A stretch of 64,000 nucleotides of DNA. Source: Alistipes sp. dk3624 (lineage in GTDB: Bacteria > Bacteroidota > Bacteroidia > Bacteroidales > Rikenellaceae). The notes under the pieces were generated by a model, which saw only the letters and a program-made list of their open reading frames with translations, searched no databases and was not told the DNA's origin. Below are positions 52,256 through 60,416 of the stretch, piece by piece (the first letter of the stretch is position 1; every line of letters starts with the position of its first letter). The position numbers were made by a program, and so were the translations under genes. The stretch covers positions 62,001 through 126,000 of the forward strand of contig NZ_CP045651.1 in NCBI RefSeq assembly GCF_009557455.1, in the 5' to 3' direction.

Positions 52256-52984
52256 ATGGCTATCGAATCGCTTGTCGTGGACGATGAACCGCTGGCGCGG
52301 GACCTGCTGGCGGGTTATGTAAAGCAGACGCCGTTCCTGCATTTTGCGGGAGCGTGTTCCAGTGCGGTCGAAGCGCTGACCGTTTTGCAGCGCGAAAAGA
52401 TCGACCTGATTTTTTTGGATATCCAGATGCCGCAGCTCAACGGGCTGGAGCTTTCGCGGATGATCGGAACGCAAACGCGGGTGGTTTTTACGACGGCGTT
52501 TGAACAGTACGCGCTGGAAGGATTCCGGGTCGATGCGCTGGATTACCTGCTCAAACCGATCAGTTATGCCGAGTTCCTGCGGGCCGCCGACAAAGCGCAG
52601 CGTTGGTTCGGGCTTCAGGACGGCAAACAGGAGGGGCCAGTTGCCCAGGGCCGATCCGCGCAAACTCTTTTCGTCAAGACCGAATACAAGATGGTGCAGC
52701 TGCGCCTCGATCAGATCCTGTATATCGAAGGCGTGAAAGATTACGTAAAGATACATACCGAAGACGGGGCTTCCGTGATGACGCTGATGAGCATGAAGGC
52801 TATCGAGGAAACCCTGCCTGCCGACCGTTTCGTCCGGGTGCACCGTTCGTTTATCGTCCATGTGGACAAGATCAAAACGATCGAACGGAACCGGATCGTG
52901 TTCGGGAAGGTATATATTCCGGTGTCCGACTCTTACCGGGAATGTTTCATGCAGTTGCTGTCGCGTCGCTCGTTACTGTTGTGA
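52256..52984 (+). CDS. LytTR-family response regulator
   Basis: 242 residues. The receiver domain (1-120) has the phosphorylation aspartate D55 in LIFLDIQMPQLNGLE, and VFTTAFEQYALEGFRVDALDYLLKPISYAEFL carries the conserved Thr and Lys. A LytTR DNA-binding domain (about 140-240) follows: VKTEYKMVQLRLDQILYIEGVKDYVKIHTEDG and RFVRVHRSFIVHVDKI. Such regulators bind direct repeats. The start is ATG 52256, two bases past the kinase stop; a TTG at 52250 would overlap it. Confidence 0.94.
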   Translation: MAIESLVVDDEPLARDLLAGYVKQTPFLHFAGACSSAVEALTVLQREKIDLIFLDIQMPQLNGLELSRMIGTQTRVVFTTAFEQYALEGFRVDALDYLLKPISYAEFLRAADKAQRWFGLQDGKQEGPVAQGRSAQTLFVKTEYKMVQLRLDQILYIEGVKDYVKIHTEDGASVMTLMSMKAIEETLPADRFVRVHRSFIVHVDKIKTIERNRIVFGKVYIPVSDSYRECFMQLLSRRSLLL

Positions 52985-53007
52985 TGGATAAAACGGCCGG
53001 AATTTGC

Positions 53008-53015
53008 TACCTTTG
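53008..53015 (+). promoter_or_regulatory. -7 box of the TSCPD gene
   Basis: TACCTTTG lies 25 bases before the ATG. The upstream TTG at 52979 is too far for the usual spacing, so the promoter is only partly supported. Confidence 0.45.
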
Positions 53016-53040
53016 CAAGTCGAATTCAAACTTTCATGCA

Positions 53041-53295
53041 ATGAGCGCAAAAACGATTGATTATACTCCGGTAGGCGGGGTATGTTCCAAAATGATCCAC
53101 GCGGCGGTCGAAGACGGTAAAATATGCGAAGTGGTCTTCGTCGGCGGTTGTCACGGCAATACGCAGGGGATCTGCTCGCTGGTAAAAGGGATGCCTGTGG
53201 ACGAAGCGATCGCCCGTTTGAAAGGGATCGATTGCAGGGGAAAAGGCACTTCCTGCCCCGATCAGTTGGCCCGGGCACTGGAACAGGTCGGATAA
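53041..53295 (+). CDS. Small TSCPD-domain protein (TIGR03905 family)
   Basis: 84 residues. The whole protein is one TSCPD domain, named after the C-terminal TSCPDQLA here. The cysteine pattern is GGVCSK, GGCHGNTQGIC and DCRGKGTSCPD. The domain also occurs in ribonucleotide reductase NrdJ-type proteins, where it binds zinc. Free-standing copies have no assigned function. ATG 53041 matches the family N-terminus. Confidence 0.9.
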   Translation: MSAKTIDYTPVGGVCSKMIHAAVEDGKICEVVFVGGCHGNTQGICSLVKGMPVDEAIARLKGIDCRGKGTSCPDQLARALEQVG

Positions 53296-53316
53296 CCGGA
53301 CGTGCCGGTATAAGAA

Positions 53317-53496
53317 CTACCGCCTTCCCTCTTTCCGGTCGCGTTTATTGCATTCGGAACAGCCGTCGCACAGGTCGCACTCTCCGCTCTTTTTATCGGA
53401 GCATCCGCACCCTTTTCGCTTGTTCCACCGGTAGATGGAAAACAGCGTGTAAACGAATGCCGCCGCGATGATGATTGCCGTAATGATTCCCTGCAT
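53317..53496 (-). CDS. FeoB-associated Cys-rich membrane protein
   Basis: 59 residues. It begins MQGIITAIIIAAAFVYTLFS, a single membrane segment, then a basic stretch and a cysteine-rich tail with eight cysteines: CGCSDKK, CDLCDGCSEC. This is the pattern of the small protein family encoded next to feoB (FeoB_associated). It starts 12 bases after the feoB stop on the same strand. A role in iron handling at the FeoB channel is inferred from context. Confidence 0.88.
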   Translation of the reverse strand: MQGIITAIIIAAAFVYTLFSIYRWNKRKGCGCSDKKSGECDLCDGCSECNKRDRKEGRR

Positions 53497-53508
53497 ATTT
53501 ACCGTTTT

Positions 53509-55980
53509 TTATAGCCAGCTTCCTATCTGGTAAACGACAAAAGACAATAACCATGCTAAGCCCGTCGAATAGACGACCGAAAGCACGGCCCATTTGCGAC
53601 CGGCTTCGCGGCGTATGGCTACGATGGCCGCGATGCAGGGGACGTAAAGCAGGATGAATAACATCAGCGTGTAGGCTACCAGCGGCGAGTAGACCGGTTG
53701 TCCCGCCTTGTCGCCTTGCGTGTATACCTGTTTTTGCAGGTTCTCGGCCAGCGAAGCGTCGTCGTCCCCGCTGTTGCTCAACACGGCCATCGTACTGACG
53801 ACGATCTCCTTGGCCGCCAGTCCGCTGAACAGGCTGATTCCGATCTGCCAGTCGAAGCCGAGCGGCCGGATCGCCGGCTCGATGAAACGACCGATTTTTC
53901 CGATATAGGACTGCTTTTGGTGTTCGGCATGGCGGATGTCGTTCAGTTCCTGCAGTTTTGCTTGCTCGTCTTCGGGCGACAGGCCGGAAGAGGCTATTTC
54001 GGCCGCCACTCGGTCGTAATCGACCGAATATTCCACGTTGCGCGGATAGTATCCGAGGGCCCAGATGATGATTGACGCAGTCAGGATGACCGTTCCCATT
54101 TTCCGTAGGTACTGCGATCCTTTGCTCCACATGTGGCGGACTACGTTGCGGGTCGTCGGTATCCGGTACGGCGGAAGTTCCATAACGAACGGAGCCTCCG
54201 CCTTTGCGAACAGCAGTTTTTTGAACAGGATGGACGACCCGATGGCGATCAGGATGCCGATCAGGTAGATCGAGAACAGCACCAGTCCCTGGTTCGACGG
54301 GAAAAAGGCCGAGATCAGCAGGACGTAGACCGGCAGCCGGGCGCTGCACGACATGAACGGGATGATCAGCATGGTCATCAGCCGGTCTTTTCTGCTTTCG
54401 AGCGTGCGCGTGGCCATGATGGCCGGAACGTTGCAGCCGAAACCCATCAGCAGCGGAATGAACGATTTGCCGTGCAATCCGATCTTGTGCATCAGCTTGT
54501 CCATGATGAAAGCCGCCCGCGCCATATAGCCGGTGTCTTCCATCAGCGAGATGAAAAAGAACAGGATCAGGATGTTCGGCAGGAAGACGATCACGCCCCC
54601 CACTCCGCTGATGATCCCGTTGACGATCAGCTCGCGCAAAGGGCCTTCCCGCATGATTCCGCCGATGAAGTCCCCTAACCATTCGACGCCGGTTTCCAGC
54701 CATCCGGCCGGGACGCCGCCGAGCGAAAAGGTCGTTTGGAACATGATCCACATGATCAGCAGGAAAATCGGGAGTCCCCAGACCTTGTGGGTCATGATCC
54801 GGTCGACGCGGTCGTCGGGCCGGTTTTTACGCAGGTTGATGCCCTGGCAGGTCTCTTCGAGCGCTCCGGCGATGAACCCGAATTTGGCGTCCGTAATGAT
54901 CGTTTCGACGCAGTCTTTGTACTGGCGTTCGAGTTTCTGCCGTTCATGTTCCGCCACGGCGCTTATCTCGGCGAAGTTGGCGGCCGGTTCGACCACTTCG
55001 TATCCGTTTTTATCGTTACAAAGCAGTTTGATCGCCAGATAGCGCGACGAATAGCGGGCAACCAGGTCGGTATTTTTCCAGATCTCGTCTTGCAGCAGCC
55101 GGATGCTGTGTTCGATGTCTTTCCCGTAATTGATGTGGATATGCCGCACGATCGGTTCGTTGTCTTCGAACACGTCGATCACGGTTTTGAACAGTTCCCG
55201 GATTCCTTCGCCGCGGGAGGCGACGGTCGGCACGATCGGGATTCCGATCATCCGGCCCAGATTACGGTAGTCCAGTTTCAGACCCGACTTTTCGAGCTCG
55301 TCGTACATGTTCAGCGCGATCACGACCTTCAAGTCCATGTCGATCAGTTGCGTGGTCAGGAACAGGTTGCGTTCGAGGTTCGAGGCGTCCAGCACGTTGA
55401 TAACCACGTCGGGCATGGCGTCGAGAATGTGCCGGCGCACGTAAAGTTCTTCGGGCGTGTATTCGGTGATCGAATAGGTGCCAGGCAGGTCGAACAGGTT
55501 GAACGTGTAGCCGTCCTGCCGGAAAACGGCCTGTTTGGCGTCGACCGTCACGCCGCTGTAATTGCCGACCCGTTCGTGGGAGCCGGACGCGACGTTGAAC
55601 AGCGATGTCTTGCCCGAATTCGGATTGCCGACCAGCGCGACGTTGATGGTTCGGCCCGTTACGTGCTGAAAACGGTTGACCGATTCGTCCCGGAACGTTC
55701 CGCCGGACGGAAGTCCCGACCCCGCCGTTCCGCCGCTCGGCAGCGAAACTTCGATCAGTTCCGCCTCGCTTTTGCGCAGGGCGATGCGGTAACCCATGAT
55801 TTCGTATTCGATGGGATCCGACAGCGGGGCGTTTTTGATGACCCGCACCGTTTTGCCGCGAACGAATCCCATTTCTGTGATCCGGTTGCGAAAAGAGCCG
55901 TGTCCGAACACTTTGGTGATGACCCCTTCTTCCGACGTCTTCAGTTCCGACAGGCGTTTATTTATGATTTCTTTTTCCAT
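53509..55980 (-). CDS. feoB: Ferrous iron transporter FeoB with an N-terminal FeoA domain
   Basis: 823 residues. An SH3-like FeoA domain (1-80, RNRITEMGFVRGKTVRVIKNAPLSDP) is fused by a Gly/Ser/Pro linker with a repeated LPSGGT (about 80-95) to FeoB. The G domain has the P-loop GNPNSGKTS (118-126), DLPGTYS and ALNMYDE. Two Gate regions with about 8-11 membrane helices follow (GFGCNVPAIMATRTL, FIPLLMGFGCNVP). It imports Fe2+ across the inner membrane. CAAAGGTA at 56011-56018 is a minus-strand TACCTTTG -7 box before the gene. Confidence 0.97.
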   Translation of the reverse strand: MEKEIINKRLSELKTSEEGVITKVFGHGSFRNRITEMGFVRGKTVRVIKNAPLSDPIEYEIMGYRIALRKSEAELIEVSLPSGGTAGSGLPSGGTFRDESVNRFQHVTGRTINVALVGNPNSGKTSLFNVASGSHERVGNYSGVTVDAKQAVFRQDGYTFNLFDLPGTYSITEYTPEELYVRRHILDAMPDVVINVLDASNLERNLFLTTQLIDMDLKVVIALNMYDELEKSGLKLDYRNLGRMIGIPIVPTVASRGEGIRELFKTVIDVFEDNEPIVRHIHINYGKDIEHSIRLLQDEIWKNTDLVARYSSRYLAIKLLCNDKNGYEVVEPAANFAEISAVAEHERQKLERQYKDCVETIITDAKFGFIAGALEETCQGINLRKNRPDDRVDRIMTHKVWGLPIFLLIMWIMFQTTFSLGGVPAGWLETGVEWLGDFIGGIMREGPLRELIVNGIISGVGGVIVFLPNILILFFFISLMEDTGYMARAAFIMDKLMHKIGLHGKSFIPLLMGFGCNVPAIMATRTLESRKDRLMTMLIIPFMSCSARLPVYVLLISAFFPSNQGLVLFSIYLIGILIAIGSSILFKKLLFAKAEAPFVMELPPYRIPTTRNVVRHMWSKGSQYLRKMGTVILTASIIIWALGYYPRNVEYSVDYDRVAAEIASSGLSPEDEQAKLQELNDIRHAEHQKQSYIGKIGRFIEPAIRPLGFDWQIGISLFSGLAAKEIVVSTMAVLSNSGDDDASLAENLQKQVYTQGDKAGQPVYSPLVAYTLMLFILLYVPCIAAIVAIRREAGRKWAVLSVVYSTGLAWLLSFVVYQIGSWL

Positions 55981-56335
55981 TTATCGTCAGACCGGGAAAT
56001 TTTTTCCGGGCAAAGGTACGCAACCGGAGGATTCCGGAAAATACCTGAAGCCGGGGAAAAAGGCTTCCCTCGTACCTCGAATCGGTTATGACTGCCGCTG
56101 CAAAGATAAAACAGTATCCCGGTTGTTCTACCGGACGAAACGGAAAAAGGCGAAAAAAGTGTATGTACGGAGCGCTCCGTATGCTCCGTAAAATGATAAT
56201 AATACTCCGTAAAATGATTTTTCGGGACAAATCGTCGGGCCTTTCGGCAAAAAAATCGTATTATTGTATTTGGTAAGGCGTGTGGTTTTGCATGCCGCCG
56301 GAGATAACTTTAACCTAATTTTACTGAACGAAGAG
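55981..56335. other. Regulatory intergenic region between feoB and the glycosidase cluster
   Basis: 355 bases, no gene. On the minus strand two -7-like boxes are seen for feoB, TACCTTTG (56018-56011) and TATCTTTG (56108-56101). On the plus side it holds a perfect palindrome and direct repeats listed separately, then an AT-rich stretch with TGTATTTG (56265-56272), which may be the -7 box of the DUF5722 gene. Confidence 0.55.
56166..56218. repeat. Palindrome and 21-bp-period direct repeats (candidate operator)
   Basis: TACGGAGCGCTCCGTA (56166-56181) is a perfect 16-bp palindrome. Its right half, CTCCGTA, recurs at 56184 and 56205 as part of CTCCGTAAAATGAT (56184-56197 and 56205-56218), an exact 14-bp direct repeat spaced 21 bases, two helical turns. 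The layout resembles a multi-site regulator operator. Confidence 0.6.
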
Positions 56336-58465
56336 ATGAGTAAGAAACGTTTTGTCGGCCTGCTGTTGATCGGGGCCTTGTTGTTTGTTTCGCAGTCGCA
56401 TGCCCAAGATGCGGTGCCGTTGTCCGTCGCGCCGAAAGAGTCGAAGGGTTTTGTGATGAAAGAGGTCGAAAAGGGAGTGTTCGAGGTGACGACCGCTCCG
56501 AACGACGCGGTGATTGAGTTCGCTCCGCTGAAAGAGCAGTTGCCGGAAGATGTGGCGGTGCTGAGTTTCGATTATTTCTGCGCTTCGGGCATGGAGTTCA
56601 TGGTCGTGACGGTCAATAACGACCGGTCGCGCATCGAGGAGAACATGATCCGCCTGCCGATCGCCGAAGGATGGAGCACTTTCTCGGTCGATGTGTCCGA
56701 TAAACTCAAACAGCTTAAAAGCCCCAATGATTTTCTGAGCTTGCTGATCGTTCCGAATGCGGCCAAACCGACCACCATGCGGATCAAGTCGCCGCGCCTG
56801 AGGGCTTATACCGAAAAAGAGATCGCTCAGAACCGGCAGAAAGCCGAACGGGAAGCACGCGAGAAAAGACTGAACCACGATATCGACGTTTACCTTAAGA
56901 AAGATCACCCGTGCCAGGTGACCGACGTGAAAGTGACCGACGAAGGCGTCGAAGTGGCCGGTAATATCAAAGGAATGCCGGGCGACGTTTATTTGTGCGA
57001 AGTGCCGATGTTCGGCGACCTGACCGATCTGACTTTCATTACCGAAAAGAAAATCGATAAGCCGACGAACTTCAAGCTGAAATTCGACCGCTATGCGCAG
57101 GTTGACGGGCGGCAGTACGACCGCCTCTATTCGCGCTGGGTGCTGGCCCAGAAGTCGCAGAAGGGATATCTGATCTGTTCGCACGGGCGTTATGCCGACG
57201 ACGTGAAGGCTCAGTACGATCTGCCGCACGAGGTGGTGGCTACCAAAAAAGGGATCGGCGGTTTCCACGACGGTCCGTACGCTTCCGATGCGGACAGCCT
57301 GCAGGCGACCAGCATTACGGTCAATATATGGCTCGGCTTTATGCGCTTGACTCCGTCCGACAATTCGATTCCGTTCGAATACAACGGCAAAACTTATTAT
57401 GCCGATAAGAAAACCATCGACGGATTCGACAAGACGCTGCAATTCGCGGCTTCGAAAAACATGATCGTCAGCGCGATCATTCTGGTGGCTCCGGAGCGCG
57501 CTTTTGCCGACAAAGCCGCCGGTAAACTGTTCGAACATCCGGATTTCGATCCGGCGGGTATCTATACGATGCCGAACATGACGACGCTCGAATCGCTGAA
57601 CCTTTACGCCGCCGCGATCGATTTCCTCGCTTCGCGCTACAACCGCCCGGACAAGAAGTACGGCCGCATCCACCACTGGATCGCCCACAACGAAGTCGAT
57701 GCCGGTTGGGTGTGGACCAATGCCGGGATCAAAACGCCGCTGCGGTTCATGGATATTTACGTCAAGTCGATGCGTTTGCTCTATTATACGGCTCGCAAAT
57801 ATAACCCGCATGCCGAAGTGTTGATTACGCTGACCCACTACTGGCAGTCGCGCCACAACGAGTATTGCTACCCGTCGGCCCAGTTGCTCGACCTGCTGCT
57901 CGATTACACCGAGGCCGAAGGCGATTTCAAATGGGGCGTGGCACACCATCCTTATCCGCAATCGTTGTTCGAACCGAAAGCGTGGCTCGATACCGAAGCG
58001 ACGTTCGATTACAATACGCCGCTGATCACGTTCAAGAACCTCGAAGTGCTCGACGCATGGATCAAGCAGCCGCGCGCGCTCTATAAAGGCAAGGAGAAAC
58101 GTACGCTTTATCTGTCTGAACAGAATCCCAATTCGAAAGATTACTCTGAAGAAGCGCTGCTGGAACAGGCTGCCGGAATGGCTTATGCGTTGAAGAAGCT
58201 CGAAGCCTGCGACGGAATCGACGCTTATCAGATGCACGGCTGGTTCGACCAGCGCGGCGAAGGAGGTCTCAGGATCGGTATCCGTCGCTTCCCGGACGAT
58301 AAGGACGATCCGTCGGGACGCAAACCGGCCTGGTTCGTATTCCAGGCTTTCGGCACCGACCGGGAAGAAGAGGCATTCGAATTCGCTAAGAAAATCATCG
58401 GCATCGACAGTTGGGATCAGATTATTTACAAAGAACCGATCGCCATGCCGACCCAATCGAAATAG
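56336..58465 (+). CDS. Secreted DUF5722 protein, putative TIM-barrel glycoside hydrolase
   Basis: 709 residues. Signal peptide ending SHAQ, an N-terminal beta-rich region (about 30-170), a linker, a second beta domain and a C-terminal TIM-barrel-like region. The latter contains IHHWIAHNEVDAGWVWTNAG, with an Asn-Glu pair like the acid/base of clan GH-A enzymes, and LYLSEQNPNSKD, which may hold the nucleophile Glu. These assignments are inference. ATG 56336 gives the signal peptide; 24 upstream codons are dropped. It is the first gene of the glycan cluster. Confidence 0.82.
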   Translation: MSKKRFVGLLLIGALLFVSQSHAQDAVPLSVAPKESKGFVMKEVEKGVFEVTTAPNDAVIEFAPLKEQLPEDVAVLSFDYFCASGMEFMVVTVNNDRSRIEENMIRLPIAEGWSTFSVDVSDKLKQLKSPNDFLSLLIVPNAAKPTTMRIKSPRLRAYTEKEIAQNRQKAEREAREKRLNHDIDVYLKKDHPCQVTDVKVTDEGVEVAGNIKGMPGDVYLCEVPMFGDLTDLTFITEKKIDKPTNFKLKFDRYAQVDGRQYDRLYSRWVLAQKSQKGYLICSHGRYADDVKAQYDLPHEVVATKKGIGGFHDGPYASDADSLQATSITVNIWLGFMRLTPSDNSIPFEYNGKTYYADKKTIDGFDKTLQFAASKNMIVSAIILVAPERAFADKAAGKLFEHPDFDPAGIYTMPNMTTLESLNLYAAAIDFLASRYNRPDKKYGRIHHWIAHNEVDAGWVWTNAGIKTPLRFMDIYVKSMRLLYYTARKYNPHAEVLITLTHYWQSRHNEYCYPSAQLLDLLLDYTEAEGDFKWGVAHHPYPQSLFEPKAWLDTEATFDYNTPLITFKNLEVLDAWIKQPRALYKGKEKRTLYLSEQNPNSKDYSEEALLEQAAGMAYALKKLEACDGIDAYQMHGWFDQRGEGGLRIGIRRFPDDKDDPSGRKPAWFVFQAFGTDREEEAFEFAKKIIGIDSWDQIIYKEPIAMPTQSK

Positions 58466-58477
58466 ATTGTAATTGAA

Positions 58478-58525
58478 TCATCCGCCGGTATCCTCGCCTA
58501 TTTCGGGCGGGGATTCGGCGGATAA
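58478..58525 (+). other. Long imperfect hairpin between the first two glycosidase genes
   Basis: ATCCGCCGGTATCCTCGCC pairs imperfectly with GGCGGGGATTCGGCGGAT around a short loop. No T-run follows, so it may be a transcript-stability or attenuation element rather than a terminator. Confidence 0.5.
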
Positions 58526-58557
58526 ATAAGAATCCGGTTTTGATAAATTTGAATACG

Positions 58558-60399
58558 ATGTTTACTGTTAAGATTTCGCGGGCGGCTCTGTTCGCGGCCT
58601 TCGGTCTGCTGTCGGGAAGCGTTTCCGCGCAAACGGCAGGTCAGGCTGCCGGATGCGGCGGCCGCGACCTGCAGGCCGATACGTGGGTGGCTACCGATGC
58701 GCTAGGACGGACGCTGCCCGGTTATGCGGAGTGCGGTCCGCGTAAAACGAACCGCACGGTGGCGATGTTCTATTTCGTAACCCACAACCAGAACGGGGCG
58801 AAAGACGGTCCTTATAACGTGACCGAGATACTGAAGGCCGATCCGGTGAACCCGAAATGGGGCGGCGGCGTCCATTACTGGGGAGAGCCGGAAGCGGGTT
58901 ACTACATCATGAAGGACGAGTGGATCATCCGCCGTCATGCGCGGATGCTCTCCGACGCGGGTGTCGATCTGATCGTTCTCGACAATACGAACGACAATAT
59001 TTACAAAGATGTTTTCGTCTTCATCGCCGAAGTGTTCCGCAAGATGCGTTCCGAGGGCGAGACCACGCCGCAGATCGCCTGCCTGGCCAGCCAGAATTCG
59101 GTGCAGCAGCTCTGGGATCAGATCTACAGCCGGGGGTTGTATGCCGATCTGTGGTTCCGCTGGAAAGGCAAGCCGTTGCTGATGTTCGGGCAGCATATCA
59201 TCGGCGGGCGCCAGCAAATGGACGATGTCCGTTTCCCGAAAGAGATCCGGGATTTTTTCACGATCCGACAAAGCTGGGCGTGGACGACGCTCCGGTGGTA
59301 CGACGACGGACATGACGAGTGGCCATGGGTGGACCATTATCCGCAGTCGGTCGGCTGGCACGAGTCGCCCGACCGGGCCGAGTACGTGCCGGTGGCATCC
59401 GCGCAGCATCCGCTGTCGAATATCGGACGGAGTTTCCGCGACGGCGTGGAGCCGGAACACGACCGGTACGATGCGACGACCGATACCGATAAGGGGCTTT
59501 ATTTCGATCAGCAGTGGCAGCGTGCGTTGGAGGTCGATCCGGAATTTATATTCGTGACCGGCTGGAACGAATGGACGGCCGGACAGATGAACCGGACGAA
59601 TCCGGATTACGCCGAGGAGATGAAGAAATGGGACTTTTTCCCCGGAGCCAAATGCGGCAAAGGCGGCCGCGAAGTCAAAATGGGCGAAGGCTATTTCATC
59701 GACCAGTACAACCAGGAGTTCAGCCGAGACATCGAACCGATGAAGGGCGGCCATACCGACAACTATTACTACCAGTTGATCGCCAATGTCCGGAAGTACA
59801 AAGGGGTTGCCAAGCCCGAACCGGCCGGCGAACCGGTAACGATCGACCTGAACGGCGGTTTCGACCAGTGGCGGCAGGTCAAAAAGACTTATTACGATCA
59901 TGCGGGCGATACGTATCACCGCGACAGTCCGGGTAATTTCGCCGCCGGGCCGTATGTGAATGCGACTGGGCGCAACGACATTATCGAGTCGAAGGTGGCG
60001 CGTGACGATAAGTATGTCTATTTCTACGTAAAAACGGCGCAGCCGCTTACTCCGCATACCGATCCGTATTGGATGTTGCTGTTTATCGATACCGACAGGC
60101 AGCATGCGACCGGATGGGAAGGCTACGACCTGCTTGTTAACGACGGTTTCCGAAGCGGTAAGAGCATGGTCAAAACCTACGATAAGACCGGATGGAGGAA
60201 AAGCCGCGAAGCAGCCTATCGCTACCAGGGTAACGAGCTGATGGTGAGCGTTCCGCGTAGCTGTTTCGGGCCCGGAAAACTGGCTTTCGATTTCCATTGG
60301 GCCGACGGCATCCAAAAGTTGGGGGATATCGACGAGTTCCTGCTCAATGGCGATCAGGCCCCGTCGCGCCGCGCGAATTACCGGTATGAAGAGGATTAA
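58558..60399 (+). CDS. GH99/GH71-like secreted glycosidase with a C-terminal CBM9-like domain
   Basis: 613 residues. Signal peptide ending VSAQ. A TIM-barrel domain (about 30-410) shows the pattern of GH99/GH71-like proteins: VAMFYFVTHNQN at strand 1, DAGVDLIVLDNTND, and FVTGWNEWTAGQMNRTNP. The last 180 residues form a carbohydrate-binding-type beta-sandwich (KVARDDKYVYFYVKTAQPL, PYWMLLFIDTDRQHATGWEGYDLLVN). GH99 enzymes cut alpha-mannans internally, but this protein is distant and its specificity is open. ATG 58558 is chosen over an upstream TTG. Confidence 0.8.
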   Translation: MFTVKISRAALFAAFGLLSGSVSAQTAGQAAGCGGRDLQADTWVATDALGRTLPGYAECGPRKTNRTVAMFYFVTHNQNGAKDGPYNVTEILKADPVNPKWGGGVHYWGEPEAGYYIMKDEWIIRRHARMLSDAGVDLIVLDNTNDNIYKDVFVFIAEVFRKMRSEGETTPQIACLASQNSVQQLWDQIYSRGLYADLWFRWKGKPLLMFGQHIIGGRQQMDDVRFPKEIRDFFTIRQSWAWTTLRWYDDGHDEWPWVDHYPQSVGWHESPDRAEYVPVASAQHPLSNIGRSFRDGVEPEHDRYDATTDTDKGLYFDQQWQRALEVDPEFIFVTGWNEWTAGQMNRTNPDYAEEMKKWDFFPGAKCGKGGREVKMGEGYFIDQYNQEFSRDIEPMKGGHTDNYYYQLIANVRKYKGVAKPEPAGEPVTIDLNGGFDQWRQVKKTYYDHAGDTYHRDSPGNFAAGPYVNATGRNDIIESKVARDDKYVYFYVKTAQPLTPHTDPYWMLLFIDTDRQHATGWEGYDLLVNDGFRSGKSMVKTYDKTGWRKSREAAYRYQGNELMVSVPRSCFGPGKLAFDFHWADGIQKLGDIDEFLLNGDQAPSRRANYRYEED

Positions 60400-60416
60400 C
60401 GATAACTTGAAACGAT

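Noticed and set aside
56321-58456. 711-codon open frame antisense to the DUF5722 gene
   Set aside because: The sense frame has a signal peptide and enzyme-like motifs. The antisense product has neither and mirrors the codon pattern of the sense gene.
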